A DNA stretch of 64,000 bases from Ochotona curzoniae (Eukaryota > Chordata > Mammalia > Lagomorpha > Ochotonidae). The notes beneath the pieces are model-generated. The model was not told the DNA's origin. It made no database searches and was given only the letters and a program-made list of their open reading frames with translations. The first letter of the stretch is position 1, and every line of letters begins with the position of its first letter. Of the stretch, positions 45,618-56,600 are shown in pieces. The DNA is taken from positions 124,001-188,000 of the forward strand of contig NW_024466421.1 in NCBI RefSeq assembly GCF_017591425.1, read 5' to 3'. Both the position numbers and the translations under genes were made by a program.

Positions 45618-45672
45618 ATATAGATAGATTGACTGACTGACTGATAGACTGATTGGCTGGCTGACTGATTAG
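45618..45672. repeat. (GACT/GATT)n tetranucleotide microsatellite
   Basis: GATTGACTGACTGACTGATA-type units fill the junction between two SINEs, and probably grew from the A-rich tail of the third SINE. Confidence 0.9.
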
Positions 45673-45955
45673 GGCCCAGCATTATGGAATAGCAAGTAAA
45701 GCCTCCCCCTGCAATGCTAGGGCATCAGTTCCTGTCCTGGCTGCTACAGTCCAGCTCCCTGCTAAAGGCCTTGGAAAAGCTGTGTTAGGATGGTCCAAAG
45801 ACACCTCTGAGAGAGACCCAGAAGCAGCTTCTGGCTTCACCCTGCCTCAGGCCGGCTGTTGTGGCCACCTAGGGAGTGAATCAGTGCGTGGAAGAGCTAT
45901 CTGCCTCTCCCTCTGTGTAACTTTTACTTTCGAATTAAAAAATCATCTTTTTAAA
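45673..45955 (+). mobile_element. CSINE, fourth of a head-to-tail series
   Basis: GGGCCCAGCATTATGGAATA head, CTGTCCTGGCTGCTACAG, and tail TACTTTCGAATTAAAAAATC. Older and with small deletions. Confidence 0.85.
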
Positions 45956-46046
45956 TTTGGCATCTAACTAACAGGAGTTCACTACACTCTTCCCACATCT
46001 TTTCCATAAATGAAGAGTAGTTTTTCAAAGCAAAAGTTTAAAAAAA

Positions 46047-46059
46047 GGGGGGGGGGGGG
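46047..46059. repeat. Poly(G) run
   Basis: Twelve to thirteen consecutive G after an A-run (AAAAAAGGGG...), likely a slippage-prone homopolymer. Confidence 0.8.
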
Positions 46060-46239
46060 TGGCTAAAAGGGATGCTGACATGCTGTTAAACATGGCCAGC
46101 TGGCTGGTAAGGAGGAAAGGCAAAAACTGTAGCCGGCATTCAGAAGGACAGCTGTTCATACTGAGGACCCGAGTCATCAACAACAGTCAATATTCGGTTT
46201 AATACTTTTTGTAAGGATTTGATCCTTTACAAAAAACAC

Positions 46240-46815
46240 AGGAAAACAACGGCAGGTGCTAGCGTGGTCATTAAGATACCTGCACTCACATCAGAACGCC
46301 TGGGTGTGACTCCCAGCCTCCTGCTGATGCAGACCTTAGAAGACGACAGTGATGGGGCCGGCACCATGGCCTAGCGGCTAGAGTCCTCGCCTTGAGCGTG
46401 TCAGGACCTGATATGGACACCGGTTCTAATCCCGGAGGTCCCACAGTCGAGGACAGCCCAAAGCCTTGGGATCCTGCATCTCTGTGAGAGACCTGGAAGA
46501 GCTCTTGGCTCCTGGATTAGAATCGGCACAGCACTGGCCATTGTGGTCACCTGGGGAGAGAATCATCGGATGAAAGATCTTTCTGTCTCTCCTCCTCTCT
46601 CTATATACCTGACTTTGCAATAAAAATAAATAAATCTTTAATTAAAAAAAAAAAAAAGGCTGCAACAGTGATAGCTGGAGAAATGGGCTCCTGCCAGACG
46701 CGGGAGGCCCAGAATGAGGACCTGGTTCAGCCTCGTCCCATCTACTGCAGACATGTGGGGAACAAATCAATCAATGACAGCATGTTGTCTCTACCTTGCA
46801 AATTAATAAAAGTTA
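46240..46815 (+). mobile_element. Old CSINE interrupted by a younger CSINE
   Basis: Head half (about 46250-46353, GCAGGTGCTAGCGTGGTCAT, GGGTGTGACTCCCAGCC) and 3' half (46665-46815, GAAATGGGCTCCTGCC, GCAGACATGTGGGGAAC, TTGCAAATTAATAAAAG) flank the copy at 46354-46664. Confidence 0.7.
46354..46664 (+). mobile_element. CSINE nested in an older CSINE
   Basis: GGGGCCGGCACCATGGCCTA head, body with a small deletion around the GGAGGTCCCACAGTCGAGG junction, and a tail with a long A-run. Short TSD ACAGTGAT (46346-46353 and 46665-46672). Confidence 0.9.
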
Positions 46816-47639
46816 AATTTTTAAAATAAGTTAAAACTATAAGAAATTAAATAGGACAAATTTTTTTTAATATTTATGCTCCACCTCTATTCTGAATATA
46901 CAACTTTCACCATGTAATAAAAATGAATACACTAAAAAAGCAAGTTGCAATATAACCTTTTAGAAGACAACTGAAGTGACAATTAAATTCAACATGTGTG
47001 GCATTACTAACAACACAACTCAGGTGGAACAAACACAACAACTGCACACAGTGCCACCTGGGTGACAGCACAGGGACATGTCATCAACCACAAGAGATAG
47101 GCAGGCCACTCTAAGCCTTCAAACCGAGATGAAATCAAGGAAGAGGTTTTCAGAAGAAAATGCAAGTAAAGCAAAGACGGTCATCCCTCTGCTTCGTCCG
47201 CTCCACCGTCGTCAAGGAGGCAGCAGAAACATCAGCTGTGGAGCAGCATGCGCAGGTCCCCAGGCCGCAGTGAGCAGCTGCAGACGCCTGGCAGGCCTGA
47301 AGAACAGAAACTAGCCGGGAACGCCCATGATGCACCTCACTGCATCACTGATGACGAAATGAGCACATCCGAGGGACAGCTCACCCCTTCAGGCAGCAGC
47401 CTTCCCACTGTCTACAGTCAGAGAACTGACTTCGAGATGAAACCAGCAGAGACACAACCTCCTGTGTTTGATTCTCACTGCCTACTGCTGCGGCCTGACA
47501 GCAAAAGGCGAACGGGAGGAGACATGCTAAGAAGCTGCTGCTTAGGACACCAAGAGGCAACACAAGAAACAAGCAACTCACAGACATGCAAAACACTTCA
47601 CTTACAACAGCAACTAAGCTGATGTCAAGTTTTTTATTT

Positions 47640-47925
47640 TTTGGTCTTTGCTTTGTGAATCAGAGATGACAAGCCTTTCCCCCACTGCTTCACTTGCTAA
47701 GACCTTCAACAGCCAAGGCTGGAAGAGGCTACACACGGGAAGTGGAACTCAACTCAATTTCCCAAGTGGCGGCAGGGACCCAAGGACTTAAGCCACAGGT
47801 GCTCTCTGAGGGTGTGTATTAGCAGGAAACTGGATCAGAAGCAGTGGCAGGTGGGCTTCAGTGCCAACACTTCGATACAGGATCCCAGTGCCCCAGGCAA
47901 TGGCCATGCCTTCTGCTATTTACTG
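47640..47925 (-). mobile_element. Old minus-strand CSINE
   Basis: CTGCTTCACTTGCTAAGACC, CCCAAGTGGCGGCAGGGACC and GGAAACTGGATCAGAAGCAG match a diverged reverse-complement CSINE. Confidence 0.6.
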
Positions 47926-48031
47926 TGTACATTCCTTATGTTACCTTAGCAGTTAACATGTAATTGTGACCCACAATTACGCAAAATAACTAAAGACAGG
48001 GTTGAAAACAGCATAATTAAATCTGCCACAT

Positions 48032-48340
48032 CAGGGCCTGATGTGATAGCATAGTGGCTATCACTCCCCTTGCACGCCCTGGAATCCCATATGGGCGCCA
48101 GTTCTAGTCCCGTCAGCCCTGCTTCCCATCCAGCTCCCTGCTTTTGGCCTGGGAAAGCAGTGGAGGACGGCCCAAAGCTTTGGGAGACCTGGAAGAAGCT
48201 CCTGGCTCCTAGCTTCAAATCGGCTCAGCTCCAACTATTGCGGCCACTTGGGGAGTGAATCACTGGATGGAAGATCTTCCTGTCTCTCCTCCTCTCTGTA
48301 TATCTGACTTTGCAATATAAATAAATAAATAAATAAATCT
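48032..48340 (+). mobile_element. CSINE with a small body deletion
   Basis: GGGCCTGATGTGATAGCATA head, GCCAGTTCTAGTCCCG, body missing the CCCTGCACC...GGG segment, tail ATAAATAAATAAATAAATC. Confidence 0.93.
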
Positions 48341-49604
48341 AAAAAAATTTTTGTCACATCAATATTACAAAGAACCTATTTCTTACTATATTAGTAAAAC
48401 CTTTTCTCCAGAATTACAACGGCCTGCACACCAAAGAACCCTGAAATAATCTAACCTCTACAATTTTCTCCGTGCAGATCGTAATATGCAAACACATTAT
48501 AAAATATTAAATCTCTTAAAATCAGATTACATAAACCAATTAAGACTGCTTCCAGAAGCAGCGTCTAAGCTGAAGTTTCACATAAACCTCCAAGTTACCT
48601 AACCCAAAAAATTTACTCCAGTGTAACTAGGAAGAAAACGTCGACTCCACCGGGCACACGTGCAATCAATCCCAGGTACTCCGACTCCAGCACACGCACC
48701 TGGACCAGCCAGTGTCCCTCCTGCTTTTCTTTCTAGTTTGCTTCTTTGTGATTTCACATCTACAGATGCTTCCAAACTGTCATGGATAAATGGAATTAAA
48801 AAGTAAGTTTATTTTATCGTGAAAAAATTTGAAATCCATGCATAAATTTTCATAATATCTATTTTCCACAAACCTTGTATAAAGTGCCTACATCAAGTAA
48901 AAACATCAGTTCAGTAAGTGTGAACACTCAGGTGTGTGCCCTCCACTATTCCCACAGCCCTTGTGGACCGTAAGTTCTCACTGCTCAACTTAGCATCAGG
49001 TGGCTGCTGATCTGACTCTTCTTGCACATTCAGCTTTGCCTCTCCCAAAAGGTGCGGAAACAGAGTCCTAATTCCACAGAGTTCTGTGTTTTCACTTGGC
49101 AGATTCACTGACACGGCTGTCCTTGTCGATGGCGAACTCTGCCTTAGTGCTGCACAGGCTCCCAGAGGATCAGATACCAGAACCTGTTCCGGCCATTTAC
49201 CAGTTGAAGGCACCTGAGCTGTTTCCCACGGTTAGGAACAGAGCTGCTGTCCACATCCGTGCAGGGCCACTGCTGTGCACCTGATGCTCACTGCTAGGAA
49301 ACACCCAGGAGAACTGAGGGCTGCACAGTAAATGCACGTTCCAGTCTAAACAGCCAAGTGGCTCCCAGCACTGCATGCCAACTCTGGCTGTCCCACCTCC
49401 CTGTCGCCTGGCACTGTCACCTGCTCTTCGGCTTTAATGCTGGCCGTGCTAACCGTTGCCGTGGCATCTCACTGGGATTCGAACTGGCATTCCCTAACAG
49501 CTGCTGAAGCTGACCGAGCTTCTGTCGGTATGATGATTATCATCCATAGGGAAAACGCTCAAATCCGTTAGCCATTTTCAAACTAAAATTCTTGTTGAGA
49601 TCTT

Positions 49605-49900
49605 TTATGTTTTTACTTTTATTTTGTTTATTTGGAAGTAGGCGACAAAGAAGAGAAGTCTTCCATCTGTTGCTCACAGTCGCTGGGGTGAGGTCAGGCT
49701 GGCGCCAGGAGCTGCTTCCAGGTGTCTCACACAGAAAGAGGCCAAACCTTCTGGGCCCCCCGCTTCCTCCACTGCTTTCCCAAGTGCTTCAAGCAGGGAG
49801 CTGGATTGGAAATGGGGTAGGCAGGACTCAGACCAGTGCCCCCAGGGATGCTGGCACTGCAGGCAGCAGCGTTACTCACTATGACACAGCACAGGCTTTG
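49605..49900 (-). mobile_element. Old minus-strand CSINE
   Basis: TTTTATTTTGTTTATTTGGAAG, GTCTTCCATCTGTTGCTCAC, GCTTCAAGCAGGGAGCTGG and GACACAGCACAGG. Confidence 0.8.
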
Positions 49901-50304
49901 ACATCAGTCATTTTTAACACAGATAACTTGAAAGTCAATTTAATGAAAATCTTGTGTATTATGTAAAGTCTCAGCACTTTAGAAAAAAAAATAAATAAAA
50001 GTATGATTTACGAAACGAGGTAGAAAGAAAACAGACTCATTCCTCCTTCTGCTTACTTTGTATGCAAGAATCTCAGGAAAATGTTACCTGCCTACTTCTA
50101 GGGACAAGAAACCAAATGTCCTGTTTCTGAAAGTTCTCTCAGTATGAGTCAGGAATGCAAATGACAGAATATTAACACACTTCAACATGACTAACATTTA
50201 AAACGGAAGGGTGCAGGAAAGGCAGCGGCTCAGTAGGTGGCGCTCTTCTCCTGGCTATCACCTCCACGTGTGCTAAGCACAAAGACAGGATTTGATACTG
50301 CCTG

Positions 50305-50405
50305 ATAGAACCTTGGACACGTTTCTTAATTCCTCTAGCCCAATTTTTCATCTCTAAAATGGGAATAATTACTGCATTACTGAGCCGTTATAAAGAATTA
50401 ACTCA
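50305..50405 (+). mobile_element. MIR fragment
   Basis: GGACACGTTTCTTAATTCCTC, TCATCTCTAAAATGGGAATAA and AAGAATTAACTCAG follow the MIR consensus order (ACTTAACCTCTCTG, CATCTGTAAAATGGGGATAA, GATTAAATGAG). Confidence 0.65.
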
Positions 50406-50888
50406 GACTCCAACCCCTACAGTGATGGCACTCAAACGACAGGTATGTTGACAAGGCAAGTCAGACCAGACAGAGGCAGTCTTCCTTGGGGACTGGCACA
50501 GTCTGAGGAGCAGGGACACCTGCAAGCAAGCGACAGGCCTCCGTCTGCAAGCACAGAGGCCATGCAAAGATCTGACTGCCACCATCCACGACCGTACGGC
50601 CTGCCTGTCTGCCACTGCTGACAGGGACACCACAGGGACAGATCAGTGCCCGCTCACACGGGCACGGCCTCCCACACCGTGCCTGTCCTCTCCCCAGCTG
50701 AGCTAAGCAGTTTCTTAACTCTCCTGCTGTCATTCATCTTGTTCTGGCCTGAAAACCAGTGTGATGCCATAGCACTCTTGTTGCATTGTGTGTGACACGT
50801 CTGTAATATTTATCCACGAATCAGTACATAAAATGAACACTGAGATGCAGTATTCCTGAAATATCCTATCTTCAAACAGGAGGACATT

Positions 50889-51209
50889 AAGGGGCCAACG
50901 CGGAGGCTAACAGGCTAATACTCCACCTGCAAGCACTGGCATCCAACATGGGCACCAGTGCATATCCCAGCTGCTCTGCTTCCTCCCCATCCCTCTGCTT
51001 GTGGCCTGGGAAAGCAGCGGAGGATGACCCAAGTCCTTGGCACCTTGCACCCATGCGGGAGACCCACAGAAAGCTCCTGGCTTCACTTCAGATCAGCTCT
51101 GGTCATTGCGGCCACTTGGAGAGTGAAACAGCAGTGGGAGATCCTTCTGCCTGTTTTGCTCTGTAAGTCTGCCTTTGCAATAAAAATAAACTTTTAAAAA
51201 CAAAAAAAA
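50889..51209 (+). mobile_element. CSINE, moderately old
   Basis: AGGGGCCAACGCGGAGGCTA head, GGGCACCAGTGCATATCCC, GGCCTGGGAAAGCAGCGGAGG body and AATAAAAATAAACTTTTAAA tail. Confidence 0.92.
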
Positions 51210-51402
51210 GCTTCTCATCAGTGTTTACTGTTCTGAATGCTGCAGTTTCCACAGAGTCTATAAGTAGGATAGCATGCAAATCTTGCAAGATGTCACAACA
51301 CAGGTGCTTAAGCTAACAAAAAGGAACATCTCCCTCCTTGCTGTTTCCTGCTGTTTTCACAGGATGTCCCTACTCACCCGAGTAAGCCTCTCTTTGAAAC
51401 TA

Positions 51403-51985
51403 TGTGAGGAGTTAGACTGGGTAGAAGGCAGTTAGGGCATTCTAGGTCCCCAAGTCACCATTTTTTCTCAAATATAAAGGGGTATTTTCCCCACCATGTC
51501 CTGGATTCACCAGAGCAGTCTCCCCCGAGACAAGTGCATATTTTAACGTATCAGGAACACGTTTCCCCAAGGGACAAGGGCGACATTAACATATCAATTC
51601 CCCACCTGAAGCATCTGCCAGATTCGGTCCACTGCCAAGGGGGAGGGCTCAGACTGGCCTCTTCATCATTAAAAAGGGACCAAGGAAAGTTGGCCAGTGA
51701 CACCTTTCTGGCCTTTTGTCCCAAGAAACATCTTGGAGCAGCACCTTTAAAAGATGCTTTCCCTGTCATTAATATGGGTCTTCTTCTCTTTTCCTCCTGC
51801 CACTATGGCAGGGGTAAGGGTCTTTTCTATCTCAGAGCCCCCTCCTGTCACTAGGAAGGGAGTCTCCTCAACTTTTCTAATAAATCTTGCTTTAAAACTA
51901 ATCGGTGTCTGCACGAAAATTCTTCTTTCCTGCAAGACAAGAATTGAGGTTGCTGCCGTATTCGGGGTCAAAAACCCTACAACAA
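51403..51985 (+). mobile_element. Probable endogenous retrovirus LTR (class I-like), left boundary uncertain
   Basis: The right part reads like an LTR R-U5 region: TTTAAAAG (about 51747), TTCTAATAAATCTTGC with AATAAA at 51879-51884, then CTGCAAGACAAGAATTGAGG and TTGCTGCCGTATTCGGGG, ending near ...CCTACAACA at about 51984. The upstream 300 bp could be U3. I found no matching TSD or inverted terminus on the left, so the element may be truncated. It is transcribed rightwards, opposite to PTK2. Confidence 0.5.
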
Positions 51986-52087
51986 AATCATCTCCCTTTC
52001 TCATAACTTCCAAATATATTTTCCTCAACCAACAGGACCCCTCAACTGCATCCAATTCCACAGCCCAGCGGAGCTGCCCAAGCAGAG

Positions 52088-52312
52088 GAAAGGAGCTGTG
52101 CCGATCCCAAGCCAGAAGCCAGGATCCTCCTCCATGTCTCACGCAGGTGCAGGTGCAGGGTCCCAAGCCTATGGGCCGTCCTAGACTGCCTTCCCAGGTC
52201 ACAAGCAGGGAGCTGGGTAGGAAGTGGAGCACCTGGGACATGCACTGGCGCCCATATGGGATCCCTGTGCTTGAAAGGCAAGGATTTATCTGCTGAGCCT
52301 CATGCCAGGCCT
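52088..52312 (-). mobile_element. CSINE 5' half, minus strand
   Basis: GTGCCGATCCCAAGCCAGAAG through CACAAGCAGGGAGCTGGG to GAGCCTCATGCCAGGCC. The 3' tail half is missing on the left. The CAGGTG motif is duplicated (CAGGTGCAGGTGCAGGGTCC). Confidence 0.85.
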
Positions 52313-53063
52313 TCCCTCCAGAACTCTGAATTACATTATCATTTTTCTACTGATGAATTATCTTGGGCAATGAAAAGAAGGGCAGGAGCTTGTGTTCCAA
52401 GTACATCCACATGCCTGGAGGAAGAAGGGAACATAGCCAAAAGAAACGAACTGGCTTCAAGTACAGCTCTACTGATCCTGGAAAATTCTAATTTACCTTT
52501 GGAATCTAAGTGTTCTCAATTGAAAAATGGCAACACAATCCGCCTTCCACACCTGACTGGGCTGCACAGCCTGGATCCCGTGTAGCGGCAGGTCTGATGA
52601 TGCTGATTAAAATGCAAACTCCAGGTCGGTACTGTCTCGCTACCTCCCAGGAAGTGGACTACGCCGATGTTAAACGAGAGCTCAGTCAGCTTTTCCCTCT
52701 CCTAAGCACTACCAAAATGCCCCTCAAGCTGGAAAGCCCACCCTGACCTGTCAGTTGCACTGATGGCGCTGATCCTCCTGGAAGCCTCCTCCCATCTGTG
52801 CAAGGAGCTATCACTTCTGGCGTCCTCCCACCTGCCCAGCGCCCAATGCAGCAGGGGAACGGCCATGACCCCAGACCTGTCCTTTCACGGAACGCTCAGT
52901 GCCCAGCGTTCCCTTGCCATCCACCTGCAGCTTGGTGCTTTATTCCAAAGTCGTACTCTCGGCTGCTAGGAGACTTTGAAATGCCTGTAGTCCTTGACGC
53001 CACTAAAGAACATAGGTGTTTTCTGCGTTTGTGATTTTGCCTTAATGGCTTGGCTGGGCGCTG

Positions 53064-53467
53064 TGTGAACCCCAGGCCTGACAGTCTCCGCGTCACCCGG
53101 CAGGACACCTGGCAGGTCACGCAGGCAGACCACTCCTCAGGAAGGAAGTACCTGGTGTTTGATAAGACTCAACACCCCATAGCACATCAATTTGTACTTT
53201 TTGAAAGTTGCTTGCTTCAAACCCACCAATATATATAAACCTGCTAAATCATGATTGTATAATTAATAGCCTGAAATGTATAAGAATCCTGTGCTGTCCA
53301 ACCTGGGGACTCTCTCGCTCTTTTTCTGCCCTGCTGATCCTGCAGCAGCCTCAGCTGCAGCAGACCCTCCCCTCCAGCCCAGTGGCTGGGAGACCTAGGC
53401 TAACCTAAATAAACCACCTTTACGCCTTAGCACCGACTTCAGACTTGATAATTTTCTGGGGTTCTAA
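53064..53467 (+). mobile_element. Probable endogenous retrovirus LTR, about 404 bp
   Basis: Starts TGTGAACCCCAG and ends CTGGGGTTCTAA, an imperfect inverted pair (10 of 12). A strong TATA box (ATATATATAAAC, about 53229-53240) and an AATAAA signal at 53408-53413 are about 175 bp apart, as in an LTR with a U3 promoter and R-U5. No TSD was identified, so the ends are provisional. It is transcribed rightwards, antisense to PTK2. Confidence 0.5.
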
Positions 53468-53796
53468 AAATCCAGCACAACACCATCTCTTCCCACAGCT
53501 CTCTACTGCCCAGATCAAAGACTTTCTAGTGAACTTAACTCTTCTTGCCCCTGATCCAAGGTGTCAGCAAATCCTAGCAGTTCTACCCTGAAAATACACA
53601 GACACCAAGCTAGCTGCACCCTCCTAAAAGAAAACAAATCTTGAGAGAACAAGAACATATCCATCTTGTTCAAAAGGGGAAGTCCAGCGTGTAATATGGT
53701 GCCCAGCATTCTAGACATGTAAGCAGCTTTTGTATTTTTAAGTATATTCACCTCAACTGTGTTACTGTGCCCGGTGCTAAGAAAAAGATGCCTTTG

Positions 53797-54138
53797 GGGT
53801 CAGCATGGCGGCATAAAGGGGTCAAAGCAGTGGGTACAGCACACTAATCCTCCACCTGCAGTGCCAGCAGCCCTTATGGGTGCAGGTTCATGTCCCGTTG
53901 CTCCACTTTTGATTGATCCAGCTCCCTGCTAATGACCTGGAAAAGCAGTGAAGGGTAGCCAAGGGCTTTGCCTCTGCATCCATGTGGGAGACCAGGAGAA
54001 GCTCCAAGCCACACACTCCACTCTGTCCATTGTGGCCATCTGGCGAGTGAACCAGTGGATTAAAGATAGTGCATGCTCTGTTGCTCTTGCACGCTCATAC
54101 TCTATTTCAAATAAATTAATCTTAAAAAAAAAAAAAAA
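53797..54138 (+). mobile_element. CSINE, old, with a longer head
   Basis: GGGGTCAGCATGGCGGCATA head with extra sequence before CAGCACACTAATCCTCCACC, GGTGCAGGTTCATGTCCCG, and tail TATTTCAAATAAATTAATC with A-run. Confidence 0.85.
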
Positions 54139-54619
54139 GTGGTGTGCAGAGTCTCAGTGCATCTTTCCTGTCACCACCACCTTCCCACAATCCACTGGCT
54201 CAAAATGATCTCCATATATATTCCAACAACTCAATTCCTCCCACATTTTTCTTCGCACTTGGAGAAGGGGGTAGTTCTAAAACACCTGCATCACAAATGT
54301 CTGCCTCCCACACGACCAGAAACAAAGCAAGGAGCAAGGATCAAACCCGGCTGAGCTGAGTCAGCCTAACAGCTGTACCGGACACATGGCCTCCAACAGC
54401 TGTGCAGTGCAAGTCAGGCCCCAGCGCAGCAGCACCAGCCTCACTGCACGGGACATGAGATGCACTCGTAGAGGGGTTGACCGTCTTTTCAGAATTTGGC
54501 AGGAACACTGGTTATGAGGTTATTTTCCTGGACTTATATTTTACTGAAGCAAAAGCCAAATTGGGATGAGTAAATTTTGTCCTGCTTCTCTGTGATAAGC
54601 AGTAAACATACCTCACAGG

Positions 54620-54907
54620 AAACAGCAAGTTAAGCCACTGCCTACAAAACCAGTATCCCATATGAGCACTGTTTGAGCGCCGGCTGCTCCACTGCCAATC
54701 CATCCAGGCAGGGAGCAGAAGATGGCCCAACTGCCCGGGCCCTGCCATCTACATGAGACACCCATGTGGAGCTACGACTCCTAGCGTCAGCCTGGCCAGG
54801 CCTAGCAGACACAGCCACCTGGGGCCTGAGCCAGCATATAGAAGTTATCTGTGTCTGTGTGTGTGTGTCTCCCACACCCATCAAGCACTCTGTAAAAATA
54901 AACAAAT
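54620..54907 (+). mobile_element. Old CSINE
   Basis: CAAGTTAAGCCACTGCC, GTATCCCATATGAGCACTG, AGAAGATGGCCCAACTGCC and tail GTAAAAATAAACAAATGG. A short GT run is present at about 54853-54868. Confidence 0.8.
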
Positions 54908-55414
54908 GGACCTTAATCAGCATTTAGTGAAAACTGTAGGCTAAGCAGAGACATAAATAACAAAAATGTTGCCCTCAAAAACACAGAAACAAGCTATAAA
55001 AAAGAAAACTGCAATACTAAAGAGGGTAGGAGGAGACAGTCCCACTGGCAGGACTTGGTTCCTCTCACAAGCGGAACACAGTCACACAGGACACACGCGG
55101 GACAGAGCAGGCCCTCTCCCCTTGCCTCCCACGAGCAGAAGGACGGAAAAACACAAGTGAGGTATCTAGGCCTTGGTAGAACATGCAAAGGGCATGACAT
55201 AATGTCCACGCCCTAATATCTAAAACCACAGGCAGATGGGAGCATGTAAGCAGAACAGAGTGAGTGGCCTGACCCTCACATGGAAATGCAGCGACAACCC
55301 ACGGCCGGCACTCCTACCACAGTAACCAGGTCAGATTGCATAGCTGGAAGTCAGCAGCAATTCTGAGGACTTAGCATACGTGTAACTAGTGTAACGAATG
55401 CTCACCAGCTCCAG

Positions 55415-55697
55415 GGGAGCATCACACCACAGTATAATATTGCTACCTGCTACGTCAGCACTCAGCAACTCCATTTCTGATCCAGCTGTCTGCTAATGGC
55501 CTGGGAAAGCAGCAGAGAATAGCCCAAGTGTTGCAGCCCCACTCCACCCCTGTCATCCACGTGGCAGACCCAGATGAAGCTCGAGGCTTCAACCTGGATA
55601 ATCACTGGCCATTGCACCACCTGGAGAGACAATCAGAGAATGAAAGAACTCTTCCTCTCTCTTTCTCAAAAACAAGAAATTAATAATCTTAAAAAGG
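55415..55697 (+). mobile_element. Old CSINE
   Basis: CTCCATTTCTGATCCAGC, AATGGCCTGGGAAAGCAGCAG, GCAGACCCAGATGAAGCTC and an A-rich end CAAGAAATTAATAATCTTAA. The next SINE inserted at its tail. Confidence 0.8.
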
Positions 55698-55704
55698 AAG
55701 CTCT

Positions 55705-55880
55705 GGGCCCTGTGTGGTAGGCCAGTGGCTAAAGTCCTCGCCTTGAACACACCGTGATCCCATGTGGGCGCTGGTTCTAGTTCCAGTGGCCCAGCTCCCC
55801 ATTCAGCTCCCTGCTTGTGGCCTGGGAAAGCAGTCAAGGACAGCCCAAAGCCTTGGGACCCTGCACCCATTGTGGGAGAC
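55705..55880 (+). mobile_element. CSINE left half, split by an endogenous retrovirus
   Basis: GGGCCCTGTGTGGTAGGCCA head, GGTTCTAGTTCCAGTGGCC B-box region and body up to CCCATTGTGGGAGAC. It stops where the retrovirus begins and resumes with GGAGACCCAGAAGAAGC at 58193. The whole SINE is bracketed by the TSD AAAAAGGAAGCTCT (55691-55704) and AAAAAGGAAGTTCT (58338-58351), 13 of 14 identical, which shows that both halves are one insertion. Confidence 0.96.
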
Positions 55881-56218
55881 TGCAGGACATTCAGAATCCT
55901 TGCTGCTGTGGGAGACATAGCCAGGTGAATCTCCCCTGAAGGAGCCAGGAGCAACTGATAAGGAGATGAATGAGCAGGCTACATCCTGTTCACAGGTTTT
56001 CTCTAAACCTGCTGGAGGAACTAGCTGTGTTTTGGGGAACTGTACTTTGCTGATGAGCCATAAATGGCTCAAGCCCCTCCTCCCTGGAGGCCTATGTGAC
56101 AACCTTCCTTTAAAAGTCTGGTGCTGTTAATAAACTTTGGCTATTGACCATCAGTCAGTAGCCCAAGCATGTTATGATTGTCTCCATGCACCGAGTCCAT
56201 CGCTGCTGGACAGTGACA
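55881..56218 (+). mobile_element. 5' LTR of the class II endogenous retrovirus
   Basis: About 338 bp from TGCAGGACATTC to CAGTGACA, with 2 bases (AG) before the primer binding site. It contains a TATA-like TTTAAAAG (56109-56116) and an AATAAA poly(A) signal at 56129-56134. The signal follows the TATA box so closely that it should lie upstream of the cap site, as in some betaretroviruses with a very short R. The end could alternatively be CA at 56211-56212. Confidence 0.82.
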
Positions 56219-56220
56219 AG

Positions 56221-56238
56221 TGGCGCCTGGACAGCGAC
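56221..56238 (+). other. Retroviral primer binding site, tRNA-Lys type
   Basis: TGGCGCCTGGACAGCGAC matches the tRNA-Lys3-type site TGGCGCCCGAACAGGGAC at 15 of 18 positions, directly after the LTR. Lysine-type primers are usual for betaretrovirus-like elements. Confidence 0.8.
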
Positions 56239-56285
56239 TTGTTATGTGTGCTGCGGAGACCCCACAGAAAGGGGTGAGTGGGAAA

Positions 56286-56600
56286 ATGGGCCAGAACCAG
56301 TGCAGAGCACAGCCTTTCATCTCTCTTACGCAGAAATTTTCAGTGAAAAGTGAGGCAAAGGTAACTAGGCAGCAACTGTGTTCTTATTTAGAGCTTATTT
56401 GTGAATATAATCCTTGGTCTCCAGGTGAAGGGACACTAGAAACGGAATTTGAGAATTTTACTCAGAAAAATGGTGAAAAGGTCAGAAGGATAGAAGATAT
56501 TCATGTTAGTTTTTAGATTACATGGGCTTTAATTAAAGCTGTTGTCATAATTTTAGAAGGGGAATTTGCAAGAAACTCCTCTAAGAGCAGACACTCCCAA
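56286..56600 (+). pseudogene. gag: Endogenous retroviral gag, matrix region, broken
   Basis: ATG at 56286 followed by Gly (myristoylation-type start). The frame resembles the betaretroviral matrix domain, with a Leu/Ser-rich helix region and a PW motif at about residues 44-45. It stops at TAG 56514-56516 after 76 codons. Homology continues in the same frame beyond the stop (a TWAL segment), so the stop is a later mutation. Confidence 0.72.

Noticed and set aside
51754..52296. Overlapping long open frames on both strands (about 180 and 164 codons)
   Set aside because: They cover an LTR-like R-U5 segment and a SINE half. Open frames on both strands with repeat content are not evidence of a gene.
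55871..55880. TGTGGGAGAC as the start of the retroviral LTR
   Set aside because: This sequence belongs to the CSINE body (CACCCGTGTGGGAGACC). The true LTR start is TGCAGGACAT at 55881, as shown by the GGAGAC duplication.
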